Of a stretch of 64,000 nucleotides of DNA, positions 51,241-59,145 are shown one piece after another. The translations under genes were made by a program, and so were the position numbers. Under the pieces are notes generated by a model, which saw only the letters and a program-made list of their open reading frames with translations, was not told the origin of the DNA and ran no database searches. Within the stretch, counting starts at the first letter, position 1. Each line of letters starts with the position of its first letter. Source of the stretch: JAGPUQ01 sp041594335 (GTDB lineage Bacteria > Pseudomonadota > Gammaproteobacteria > Pseudomonadales > Porticoccaceae); contig JBFHML010000003.1 in NCBI GenBank assembly GCA_041594335.1, forward strand, positions 1 to 64,000. Reading direction: 5' to 3'.

Positions 51241-52290
51241 TCAGGCGATGGAGACCCGCGGCGAAAGGTATACGTCCTGAATGGCATGCAGTAGGCGAAC
51301 CCCCTCGGCCATGGGCTTTTGGAACGCCTTGCGCCCCGAGATCAGACCACAGCCGCCGGCGCGCTTATTGATGACGGCAGTGCGCACAGCCTGGCACAAA
51401 TCGTCGCTGCCAGAAGCACCGCCGGAATTGATGAGCCCAACCCGCCCCAAATAACAGCAGGCAACTTGGTAGCGCACCCAATCGATAGGATGGTCCGCCA
51501 CCATTTCTCCGTACAGGCGGTGGTCGGTTTTGCCAAAGCCGAGCACCGGAAACCCCCCGTTACAGTCCGCCTGTTTCTGCTTGACGATATCTGCCTCGAT
51601 GGTCACCGCTAGGTGGTTCGCCTGGCCGGTGAGGTCGGCTGCAGTGTGGTAGTCGGCGTCCTGCTGCTTGAACGCGGGATTGCGCAGATAGGCCCACAGT
51701 ACGGTCACCAGGCCGAGCTCATGCGCTCGCGCAAAGGCGGCGCGCACTTCCTGAATCTGGCGCCGCGACTCCGGCGCACCGAAATAAACGGTTGCGCCGA
51801 CCGCGATCGCTCCCAGATCAAACGCTTGTTCGACGTCGGCATACAGGGTTTGATCATGCACATTGGGGTAGCTCAGCAATTCATTGTGATTGAGCTTGAC
51901 CAGAAAGGGGATGCGGTGTGCGTACTTGCGGCTGACCGCCCCCAACACCCCGAGGGTGGAGGCCACCCCATTGCAACCACCCTCGATAGCGAGTTCGACG
52001 ATATTCGCGGGATCGAAATAGGCCGGATTGGGCGCAAAGGACGCCCCGGCAGAATGCTCGACGCCCTGATCGACGGGCAAAAGCGACAAGTAACCCGTAC
52101 CAGCCAGCCTGCCTGTATTCAACAAGGTCTGCAGATTGCGCAACACTGCAGGCTTGCGATCACTGTGCACCCAAACCCGATCGACGAAGTCTTTTCCCGG
52201 AAGGTGTAATTGCGCGGCTTTGATGCCAACACAGCGGTGCCCGAGCAGGAACTCCGCCTCGGCACCGAGCATGGATTCGATCGTCTCCAT
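51241..52290 (-). CDS. class I fructose-bisphosphate aldolase (FbaB/DhnA type)
   Basis: Interconverts fructose 1,6-bisphosphate and two trioses through a Schiff base. The 349-residue protein shows LLPVDQGVEHSAGASFAPN near residue 70, EGGCNGVASTLG, the strand FLVKLNHNELLSYPN, GAIAVGATVYFGAPES, and GLINSGGASGSDDL near 290, which binds phosphate. The ATG at 52290 (MET-IES) is preferred to a TTG at 52317. Stands alone on the minus strand, divergent from the MarR gene. Confidence 0.88.
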   Translation of the reverse strand: METIESMLGAEAEFLLGHRCVGIKAAQLHLPGKDFVDRVWVHSDRKPAVLRNLQTLLNTGRLAGTGYLSLLPVDQGVEHSAGASFAPNPAYFDPANIVELAIEGGCNGVASTLGVLGAVSRKYAHRIPFLVKLNHNELLSYPNVHDQTLYADVEQAFDLGAIAVGATVYFGAPESRRQIQEVRAAFARAHELGLVTVLWAYLRNPAFKQQDADYHTAADLTGQANHLAVTIEADIVKQKQADCNGGFPVLGFGKTDHRLYGEMVADHPIDWVRYQVACCYLGRVGLINSGGASGSDDLCQAVRTAVINKRAGGCGLISGRKAFQKPMAEGVRLLHAIQDVYLSPRVSIA

Positions 52291-52430
52291 CAAATGCACC
52301 CTATCGGTACCAACCAAACTGAACGACCAAGATACTCTTCCCCTGCCTGCGAAAGAATACCGCGCTAGGGTTGCGCGCGAGCACGGGGACAGGGATACTT
52401 AATCATAAGCATGGCATATGGATTACTCCT

Positions 52431-52865
52431 ATGGGTATCGACAAAGACAGTCTGGGGTTTTTGGTCGCGGACGTCTCCCGACTGCTCAGGACCGCGTTTC
52501 AACGGCGTCTCGGCAATGACGGCCTCACGTTCCTCCAGGCTCGGGCGCTCGTCTATATCTCTCGCCACGAGGGCGTGCGCCAGAACCAGCTCGCTGAGCT
52601 GCTCGAGATTCAGCCCATTACCCTGGTTCATATCATCGACCAGTTGGAAGCGCGCAAGCTGGTCAAGCGCACGACCGACGCCAGCGACCGCCGCGCCAAG
52701 CTCTTGTATCTCTCGCCGGCCGCGCAACCGGTATTGGCGTCGATTGAAAAGGTAGTCGAATCGATCCGCTTGGACGCGATGACCGGCCTCGACAACCAGC
52801 ACGCCTCGCTAGCGGTCGCCGCGCTGCACAAGATCCGCGCAAACCTGACGCCAGACCCGGCCTGA
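52431..52865 (+). CDS. MarR family transcriptional regulator
   Basis: Winged-helix repressor or activator, 144 residues. FQRRLGNDGLTFLQARALVYISRHEGVRQNQLAELLEIQPITLVHIIDQLEARKLVKR forms the DNA-binding core, with TDASDRRAKLLYLSPAAQPVL as the wing, which is the MarR signature. The ATG at 52431 is chosen. It ends 11 bases before the photolyase gene, so the two are likely cotranscribed and the regulator may control photolyase or the divergent aldolase gene. The ligand is unknown. Confidence 0.87.
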   Translation: MGIDKDSLGFLVADVSRLLRTAFQRRLGNDGLTFLQARALVYISRHEGVRQNQLAELLEIQPITLVHIIDQLEARKLVKRTTDASDRRAKLLYLSPAAQPVLASIEKVVESIRLDAMTGLDNQHASLAVAALHKIRANLTPDPA

Positions 52866-52876
52866 GTAACGTCCGC

Positions 52877-54280
52877 ATGCAGCTGGTTTGGCTGCGCAAT
52901 GATCTGCGGCTACAGGACAATCCCGCCCTCCATGGGGCGGCGGCCGGCCAAACGGGAGTGACCGCCGTAGCGGCGCTGACCCCCGCGCAATGGCGCTTGC
53001 AGGATGAGTCGGACGTCCGTCTAGCCTTCTGGCTGGCCAACCTGCGCCACCTACGGGACGAACTGCTGACACGCAACATCGGCCTGCAGATACTCGCAGC
53101 GCCGACTTATGCGGATCTACCACAGGCGCTGCTGCAGCTGGCGCGGCATAGCGCTGCCACCGGCCTGTGGTTCAATCGTGAATATCCTCTCAATGAGACC
53201 CACCGTGACCGCGCTGTCACTACCGCGTTCGAAAGCGCCGGCATCTCGGTTACTGCCTGCGACGGCGACGCCGTGCTGCCGCCCGGCACCGTGTTGACAC
53301 AAGCTGGAGCACCATTTCGCGTCTATACGCCCTTCGCGAGGGCCTGGCGTCGGCAGCTCGCGGCCACTGACCTACAGCCGCTCCCACCGCCGGCTCGTCA
53401 ACCCGCCTCGACGCTAAGGGGCACGATCGACATCCCCCGCGAAATCCCTGGTTGGCGGCTCCAGTATCGCGAAGATCTCTGGCCCGCAGGCTGCGCCGCG
53501 GGCTTGGACCGCCTGCAGGACTTTCTGGAGGGCGGCCACGAACGCTATAGCGCCGAGCGAGATTTCCCGGAGAAAAACGGCACGTCCCGACTGTCACCTT
53601 ATCTGAGCTGCGGGGCGGTCTCGGCCCGCCAATGCCTCACCGGCCTGGCGGCCCGGGCATCCAAACCGGAGTGGCTGGACGACCCCTGGGTAGGCGAGAT
53701 TGCGTGGCGTGATTTCTTTCGGCATCTCATCGCCGCGTTCCCGGATCTGAGCCGTTGGCAACCGTTTCGCCCAGCGATCGAGGCGCGCATTCACTGGCAC
53801 AACGACATACGGCACTGGGAGGCGTGGCAACAGGGAGAGACAGGTTTCCCGATCATCGACGCGGGCATGCGCGAGCTGCGCGAAACCGGATGGATGCACA
53901 ATCGCGTACGCATGATCACAGCCAGCTTTTTGACCAAGTTGCTCGGGGTGGACTGGCGTTGGGGCGCGCGGTTTTTCATGCGCCATCTGATTGACGGGGA
54001 TTTTGCGTCCAATGTAGGGGGATGGCAGTGGAGCGCGTCGGTGGGCGCCGATGCCGCACCTTACTTCCGCATCTTCAACCCGACCACCCAAGCGCGGCGC
54101 TTTGATCCAACCGGAAGCTATCTCGCCCACTGGCTTCCGGAATTACAGACAGCCGCACCGCGGCAACGCAGCGACCCGGAAGTCGCCGTGGCCGCAGGAC
54201 GCCCTCCGCCCATTATCGATTACCAGGAAGCTCGTGCCCGCTGCCTGGCGGAATACCAGGCAGCGGCGACAACGCGCTGA
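52877..54280 (+). CDS. phrB: deoxyribodipyrimidine photo-lyase (class I CPD photolyase)
   Basis: Light-driven repair of pyrimidine dimers with FAD. The 467-residue protein follows E. coli PhrB closely: LVWLRNDLRLQDNPAL at the start, ERDFPEKNGTSRLSPYLSCGAVS near 225, EIAWRDFFRHLI, TGFPIIDAGMRELRETGWMHNRVRMITASFLTK near 330-360, and DGDFASNVGGWQWSASVGADAAPYFRIFNP near 375-400. The antenna site is mixed: NE of the E. coli folate-binding pocket is kept (LNETHRD), but the Cys-Lys pair is replaced by Ser-Arg. Since the organism makes FO, a deazaflavin antenna cannot be excluded. Confidence 0.94.
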   Translation: MQLVWLRNDLRLQDNPALHGAAAGQTGVTAVAALTPAQWRLQDESDVRLAFWLANLRHLRDELLTRNIGLQILAAPTYADLPQALLQLARHSAATGLWFNREYPLNETHRDRAVTTAFESAGISVTACDGDAVLPPGTVLTQAGAPFRVYTPFARAWRRQLAATDLQPLPPPARQPASTLRGTIDIPREIPGWRLQYREDLWPAGCAAGLDRLQDFLEGGHERYSAERDFPEKNGTSRLSPYLSCGAVSARQCLTGLAARASKPEWLDDPWVGEIAWRDFFRHLIAAFPDLSRWQPFRPAIEARIHWHNDIRHWEAWQQGETGFPIIDAGMRELRETGWMHNRVRMITASFLTKLLGVDWRWGARFFMRHLIDGDFASNVGGWQWSASVGADAAPYFRIFNPTTQARRFDPTGSYLAHWLPELQTAAPRQRSDPEVAVAAGRPPPIIDYQEARARCLAEYQAAATTR

Positions 54281-54292
54281 TGGACTGACAAG

Positions 54293-55165
54293 TTACCAGC
54301 CTGTGACTTCCTTCAGCGCTTCCCCAATATCGGCGAGGCTGCGCACCGTCTTCACCCCAGCGTCTTCGAGGGCGGCAAATTTTTCCGCGGCCGTGCCCTT
54401 GCCCCCGGCAATAATTGCGCCAGCGTGCCCCATGCGCTTGCCCGCTGGGGCGGTCACGCCGGCGATATAAGAAACTACCGGCTTAGTGACCTTGGCCTTG
54501 ATATATGCTGCGGCCTCTTCTTCAGCGCTTCCCCCGATCTCACCGATCATCACGATGGCTTCGGTCTTCGGGTCCTCCTCAAACAGCGCCAGAATATCGA
54601 TGAAGCTGGAACCGGGGATGGGATCGCCGCCAATACCTACACAAGTGGACTGCCCAAACCCATAATCCGTGGTCTGCTTGACCGCTTCGTACGTCAAGGT
54701 TCCGGAGCGCGATACCACACCTACCTTGCCGGGCAAGTGAATGTGCCCCGGCATGATGCCAATCTTGCACTCGCCGGGGGTGATCACACCGGGGCAATTG
54801 GGTCCGATCAGGCGCACACCCAACTCGTCACACTTCACCTTGCATACCAGCATGTCGAGCGTCGGAATCCCCTCGGTGATGCAGACGATCAACTTGACGC
54901 CGGCATGAGCCGCTTCGAGGACCGAATCTTTGCAAAATGGCGCTGGCACATAGATCACGGACGCATCTGCCCCCGTAGCGGCTACGGCATCGGCGACGGT
55001 ATTGAATACCGGCAGACCGAGGTGCTCCTGCCCTCCCTTACCCGGGGTCACACCGCCGACCAACTGGGTGCCATAAGCTAAGGCCTGTTCCGAGTGCAGG
55101 GTTCCCTGAGCGCCGGTAAACCCCTGGCAGATGACTTTGGTATTGCTATCGATCAAGATACTCAT
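54293..55165 (-). CDS. sucD: succinate-CoA ligase alpha subunit
   Basis: TCA-cycle enzyme subunit that binds CoA and carries the phospho-histidine. MSILIDSNTKVICQGFTGAQGTLHSEQAL at the start, IGPNCPGVITPGECKIGIMPG near 125, and the catalytic His in GKRMGHAGAIIAGGKGTA near 245. 290 residues, standard. The ATG overlaps the sucC stop (ATGA); the longer open frame upstream is sucC read out of frame. Last gene of the sdh-suc operon; its end faces phrB with 12 bases between. Confidence 0.97.
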   Translation of the reverse strand: MSILIDSNTKVICQGFTGAQGTLHSEQALAYGTQLVGGVTPGKGGQEHLGLPVFNTVADAVAATGADASVIYVPAPFCKDSVLEAAHAGVKLIVCITEGIPTLDMLVCKVKCDELGVRLIGPNCPGVITPGECKIGIMPGHIHLPGKVGVVSRSGTLTYEAVKQTTDYGFGQSTCVGIGGDPIPGSSFIDILALFEEDPKTEAIVMIGEIGGSAEEEAAAYIKAKVTKPVVSYIAGVTAPAGKRMGHAGAIIAGGKGTAAEKFAALEDAGVKTVRSLADIGEALKEVTGW

Positions 55166-56331
55166 GCGCCCTTCTCCGCCGCCGCTACCACACGCTGCGC
55201 CGCATCCGTCAGACTCTCCGCGGCGATGATGTTGAGCCCGCTCTCGGCGAGCAATGCCGCGCCTCGATCGGCGTTGTTGCCTTCCAAACGCACGACCACA
55301 GGCACTGTAACGCCCACTTCCTGAACCGCCCCGATGATGCCCTCGGCAATCAAATCGCAGCGCACGATGCCGCCAAAAATATTGACTAGCACTGCTTTGA
55401 CGTTGCCATCCGACAGAATGATCTTGAAAGCTTCTGTCACCCGCTCCTTGGTGGCCCCGCCCCCCACATCGAGAAAGTTCGCCGGCGCACCGCCGTGTAG
55501 CTTGACGATATCCATGGTCCCCATCGCCAAACCGGCGCCGTTGACCATGCAACCGATACTGCCATCGAGCGCGACATAGTTGAGGTCCCACTGGGCAGCA
55601 TGCGCCTCGCGTGGATCCTCCTGGGAGGGATCGTGCATGGCCTTGATCGCCGGCTGGCGGTAGAGCGCATTGCCGTCCACATTGATCTTGGCGTCGAGGC
55701 AATGCAGATCACCCGCTTCGGTGATGACCAGCGGATTCACTTCGATCAGCGATAGATCCTTGTCTTGGAAAAGCTGGGCGAGTCCGAGAAAGATCTTGGT
55801 GAACTGGCCGATCTGCTTGCCCGTCAGCCCGAGCTGGAAGGCGAGCTCGCGGGCCTGAAAGGGCTGGGCTCCCGTCAGCGGGTCAATACTCGCCTTGAGA
55901 ATCTTCTCCGGGGTTTCCTCAGCCACCTTCTCGATCTCCACGCCCCCCTCGGTGGAAGCCATGAAGACGATCCGGCGGCTGGCGCGATCGACCACCGCGC
56001 CGAGGTACAGCTCCTGGGCGATATCCGTGCAGGACTCCACCAGAATACGGCTCACAGGCTGGCCTTCGGCATCGGTTTGATAGGTGACCAGACGTTGTCC
56101 TAGCCACTGCTGTGCGAAGGCACGGATATCCTCGGCTGAATCGACCAGCTTCACGCCCCCCGCCTTCCCGCGCCCGCCAGCGTGTACCTGCGCTTTGACC
56201 ACCCAGCGATCGCCACCGATCGTGCCGGCGGCGGCGACAGCCTCATCGACCGTCTCTGCGGCGATACCCTGGGATACTGGCAAGCCATATTCAGCAAACA
56301 ATTGCTTGCCCTGATATTCATGCAAATTCAT
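55162..56331 (-). CDS. sucC: succinate-CoA ligase (ADP-forming) beta subunit
   Basis: ATP-grasp subunit giving nucleotide specificity. MNLHEYQGKQLFAEYGLPVSQG at the start, WVVKAQVHAGGRGKAGGVKL near 42, LIEVNPLVITEAGDLHCLDAKINVDGNALYRQ near 195, and NIFGGIVRCDLIAEGIIGA near 320. 389 residues (E. coli 388). Located 52 bases after lpd and overlapping sucD. Confidence 0.97.
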   Translation of the reverse strand: MNLHEYQGKQLFAEYGLPVSQGIAAETVDEAVAAAGTIGGDRWVVKAQVHAGGRGKAGGVKLVDSAEDIRAFAQQWLGQRLVTYQTDAEGQPVSRILVESCTDIAQELYLGAVVDRASRRIVFMASTEGGVEIEKVAEETPEKILKASIDPLTGAQPFQARELAFQLGLTGKQIGQFTKIFLGLAQLFQDKDLSLIEVNPLVITEAGDLHCLDAKINVDGNALYRQPAIKAMHDPSQEDPREAHAAQWDLNYVALDGSIGCMVNGAGLAMGTMDIVKLHGGAPANFLDVGGGATKERVTEAFKIILSDGNVKAVLVNIFGGIVRCDLIAEGIIGAVQEVGVTVPVVVRLEGNNADRGAALLAESGLNIIAAESLTDAAQRVVAAAEKGA

Positions 56332-56383
56332 AGCGGGATTCCCATTGCTGGATGCAGTTCGTTACGAAGGACTTCACAGTGGC

Positions 56384-57829
56384 TTATTTCTTCTTCCGGC
56401 GGCGATTGGCCGTGTGAATCGCGTGCCCATTGACCGCGAGCGCCGCTTCGTGCAGCGCCTCCGAGAAGGTCGGATGGGAAAACACCATCATGCCCAGGTC
56501 TTCGGCGCTGGTGCCAAACTCCATGGCGATGGCCGCCTGCTGCACCAGTTCGGCAGCGGCCGGCCCGATGACGTGACAGCCGAGGACGCGATCGGTTTCG
56601 GCATGAGCGATGAGTTTCACCAACCCGGACCCCGCGTCGGCTGCCAACGCCCGAGCGTTGGCGGCAAAGGGGAAGGTGCCCACGTTGTAGGGCTCACCGG
56701 ACTGCTTTACCTGCTCTTCGGTCAACCCTACCGCGGCAATTTCTGGATGAGTGTAAATGACATTGGGAATGACCCCGTAGTTCATCTGGGTCTTTTGACC
56801 GGCAATGCGCTCGGCAACCATCACGCCCTCTTCCGACCCCTTGTGCGCCAGCATGGGCCCCCGCACCACGTCGCCGATCGCCCAGACGCCAGGCGCGTTG
56901 GTGGCGCAGGTGTCATCGACAAACACCAAGCCGCGCTCGTCGAGATTGACACCGCAATCCGGCGCCAAAAGATTCTCGGTATGTGGGCGTCGACCGACAC
57001 AGACGATCAGCTTATCGAAAGTCTCTTTCTGCTCCGATCCATCGCCGGCTTGATAGGTAACCTCGACTTTGCCACGGCGTACCTGGCTGCCCGTGACGCG
57101 GCAACCCATGCGAATGTCGAGCCCTTGCTTGGCCAACACCTTGTGGGCTTCCTTGGCGATTTGCTGATCCAGCATGGACAAGAAAACGTCCATCGCCTCC
57201 ATCAGCACGACCTCGGAACCGAGGCGGCGCCAGACACTACCCAGTTCCAAGCCGATCACGCCGGCGCCGATGACCCCCAAGCGCTTGGGGACGCGATCGA
57301 GATCCAGCGCACCGGTGGAATCAATGATCACTTTGCCGTCGACCGGCGCCACCGGAATGTCGATGGGCTCGGAACCCGTCGCCAGAACGACGTGCTCGGC
57401 CTCGAGTACTCGCTGCTCTCCGTCGTGATCCGTGAACTCGACCTTGCGCCCGGCGAGCAATTTACCGACGCCAAACAGCGAAGTGACACCGTTGGCCTTG
57501 AATAGCGCCGTAATACCACCGGTCAGTTGCTTCACGATCCCATTCTTGCGCTCGATCATGGCTGGCACATCCAGCTTCAGACCAGTAACGCCGATACCAT
57601 GAGCACCGAATTCGTCGGAGACCTCGGCATATTTGTGGGAGCTGTCGAGCAATGTCTTCGAAGGAACGCAGCCTACGTTGAGACAGGTGCCCCCCAGCGC
57701 GCTCTTGCCCTCCGCGTTTCGATAGCGCTCGATACAGGCTACCGATAACCCCAATTGCGCAGCACGGATGGCACAGACATAGCCCGCCGGACCGGCCCCG
57801 ATGACAATAACGTCGAAAGAATTGGACAT
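56384..57829 (-). CDS. lpd: dihydrolipoyl dehydrogenase (E3)
   Basis: Reoxidises lipoyl groups of the 2-oxoglutarate dehydrogenase complex. N-terminal FAD site DVIVIGAGPAGYVCAIRAAQLG, redox disulfide GGTCLNVGCVPSK near residues 46-58, NAD site LGVIGAGVIGLELGSVW near 185, and the catalytic His-Glu in GCHVIGPAAAELVQQ and FSHPTFSEALHEAAL. 481 residues with a Lys-rich tail. Placement between sucB and sucC is the Pseudomonas-type order; E. coli keeps lpd elsewhere. Confidence 0.96.
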   Translation of the reverse strand: MSNSFDVIVIGAGPAGYVCAIRAAQLGLSVACIERYRNAEGKSALGGTCLNVGCVPSKTLLDSSHKYAEVSDEFGAHGIGVTGLKLDVPAMIERKNGIVKQLTGGITALFKANGVTSLFGVGKLLAGRKVEFTDHDGEQRVLEAEHVVLATGSEPIDIPVAPVDGKVIIDSTGALDLDRVPKRLGVIGAGVIGLELGSVWRRLGSEVVLMEAMDVFLSMLDQQIAKEAHKVLAKQGLDIRMGCRVTGSQVRRGKVEVTYQAGDGSEQKETFDKLIVCVGRRPHTENLLAPDCGVNLDERGLVFVDDTCATNAPGVWAIGDVVRGPMLAHKGSEEGVMVAERIAGQKTQMNYGVIPNVIYTHPEIAAVGLTEEQVKQSGEPYNVGTFPFAANARALAADAGSGLVKLIAHAETDRVLGCHVIGPAAAELVQQAAIAMEFGTSAEDLGMMVFSHPTFSEALHEAALAVNGHAIHTANRRRKKK

Positions 57830-57847
57830 AATCAGTTCCGGTAATCG

Positions 57848-59110
57848 CTAAATTTGCAGCAGAATCTTGGCCGGATACTCGATCATCTCCTTGATCGCGA
57901 CCAGAAACCGCACCGCATCACGCCCATCAATCAGGCGATGATCGTAAGACAGCGCCAGATACATCATCGGACGGATGACTATTTCACCGTCCTCGACGAC
58001 CGGGCGCTCCTTGATCGTATGCATACCCAGAATCGCCGACTGTGGCGGATTCAAAATGGGCGTCGACAACAGCGACCCAAACACGCCGCCATTGGTAATC
58101 GTGAAGGTGCCGCCCGTCATCTCGTCGATGGTCAGCTTGCCTGACCGCGCGCGCTCACCAAAATCCGCAATCTTGCTCTCGATTTCCGCCATGCTGAGAT
58201 TATCGGCATCACGCAGTACCGGCACGACGAGGCCGCGGTCAGTGGACACCGCCACGCCGACATCCTGATAGGCATGGTAGATGACATCATTCCCATCGAT
58301 CGATGCGTTGACCTGTGGAAACCGCTTCAGCGCCTCCACCGCCGCTTTGACGAAAAAACTCATGAATCCGAGCCTGACCCCGTTATGCACCCGCGCGAAT
58401 TCGTCCTTGTACTGCGCTCGAACATCCATCACCCGATGCATGTCCACCTCGTTGAAGGTGGTCAACATCGCGGTAGTTCGGGTCACCTCGAGCAAGCGCT
58501 CGGCAATCCGCGCGCGCATCCGGCTCATGGGCACCCGGCGTTCCAGGCGCTCACCCACACCAACAGCGGGTTCCGCTGCTGCGGTCGCGGGGCTTTCCGC
58601 GGCGGCGCGCGCAGCCGGGGCCGCTGTCACCCCCGCGGTCTCTTGGGGTGCCCGGTAATTGACCACATCCTCCTTGGTGATACGCCCGTCCCGCCCGCTG
58701 CCGGAGACCCGCCCGAGGTCAACGCCGCGCTCCTCTGCAAGCTTACGCGCCGCTGGGCTCGCAAGGCCGACCGCCGCACCACTGGGCGCAGGCGTAGCCT
58801 CGACCGCCGGCGCTTCGGCGGCCTCCTGGCGACCCGCCTCGTCCCGCGGCGTTCCGGATTCCACCGCCCCGGCACCTTCAGCGAATTTCGCCAGGAGCTC
58901 CCCGGTGTGAACGACGTCCTGCTCCTGTTTGAGAATCTCCACTAGGCTGCCGTCGGTTGGCGCCACCACCTCGATCACGACCTTATCGGTCTCGATATCG
59001 ACCAACACTTCATCCCTGGCGGCATGCTCGCCGGGCTGCTTGTGCCATTTCGCAACCGTGCCCTCTTGAATGGACTCGGGAAAAGTGGGCGTGACGATGT
59101 CTGTAGCCAT
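57848..59110 (-). CDS. sucB: dihydrolipoyllysine-residue succinyltransferase (E2 of OGDH)
   Basis: Core of the 2-oxoglutarate dehydrogenase complex. Lipoyl domain at residues 1-80 with the lipoylated Lys in DIETDKVVIEVV, an Ala/Pro-rich linker, peripheral-subunit binding domain SPAARKLAEERGVDLGRVSGSGRDGRI near 116-142, a second Ala-rich linker, and the catalytic domain ending LALSYDHRLIDGRDAVRFL with His and Asp of the active site. 420 residues. Lies 18 bases before lpd. Confidence 0.97.
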   Translation of the reverse strand: MATDIVTPTFPESIQEGTVAKWHKQPGEHAARDEVLVDIETDKVVIEVVAPTDGSLVEILKQEQDVVHTGELLAKFAEGAGAVESGTPRDEAGRQEAAEAPAVEATPAPSGAAVGLASPAARKLAEERGVDLGRVSGSGRDGRITKEDVVNYRAPQETAGVTAAPAARAAAESPATAAAEPAVGVGERLERRVPMSRMRARIAERLLEVTRTTAMLTTFNEVDMHRVMDVRAQYKDEFARVHNGVRLGFMSFFVKAAVEALKRFPQVNASIDGNDVIYHAYQDVGVAVSTDRGLVVPVLRDADNLSMAEIESKIADFGERARSGKLTIDEMTGGTFTITNGGVFGSLLSTPILNPPQSAILGMHTIKERPVVEDGEIVIRPMMYLALSYDHRLIDGRDAVRFLVAIKEMIEYPAKILLQI

Positions 59111-59145
59111 CTGTGGATGTTCCTTGAGCGGTAGCGGCCGGAGAT

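Noticed and set aside
55166..55702. N-terminal extension of the sucD frame
   Set aside because: The extension is sucC read in another frame; SucD homology begins exactly at the ATG at 55165.
56345..57505. A 386-codon open frame antisense to lpd
   Set aside because: The sense strand encodes a complete dihydrolipoyl dehydrogenase; the antisense product shows no recognisable domain.
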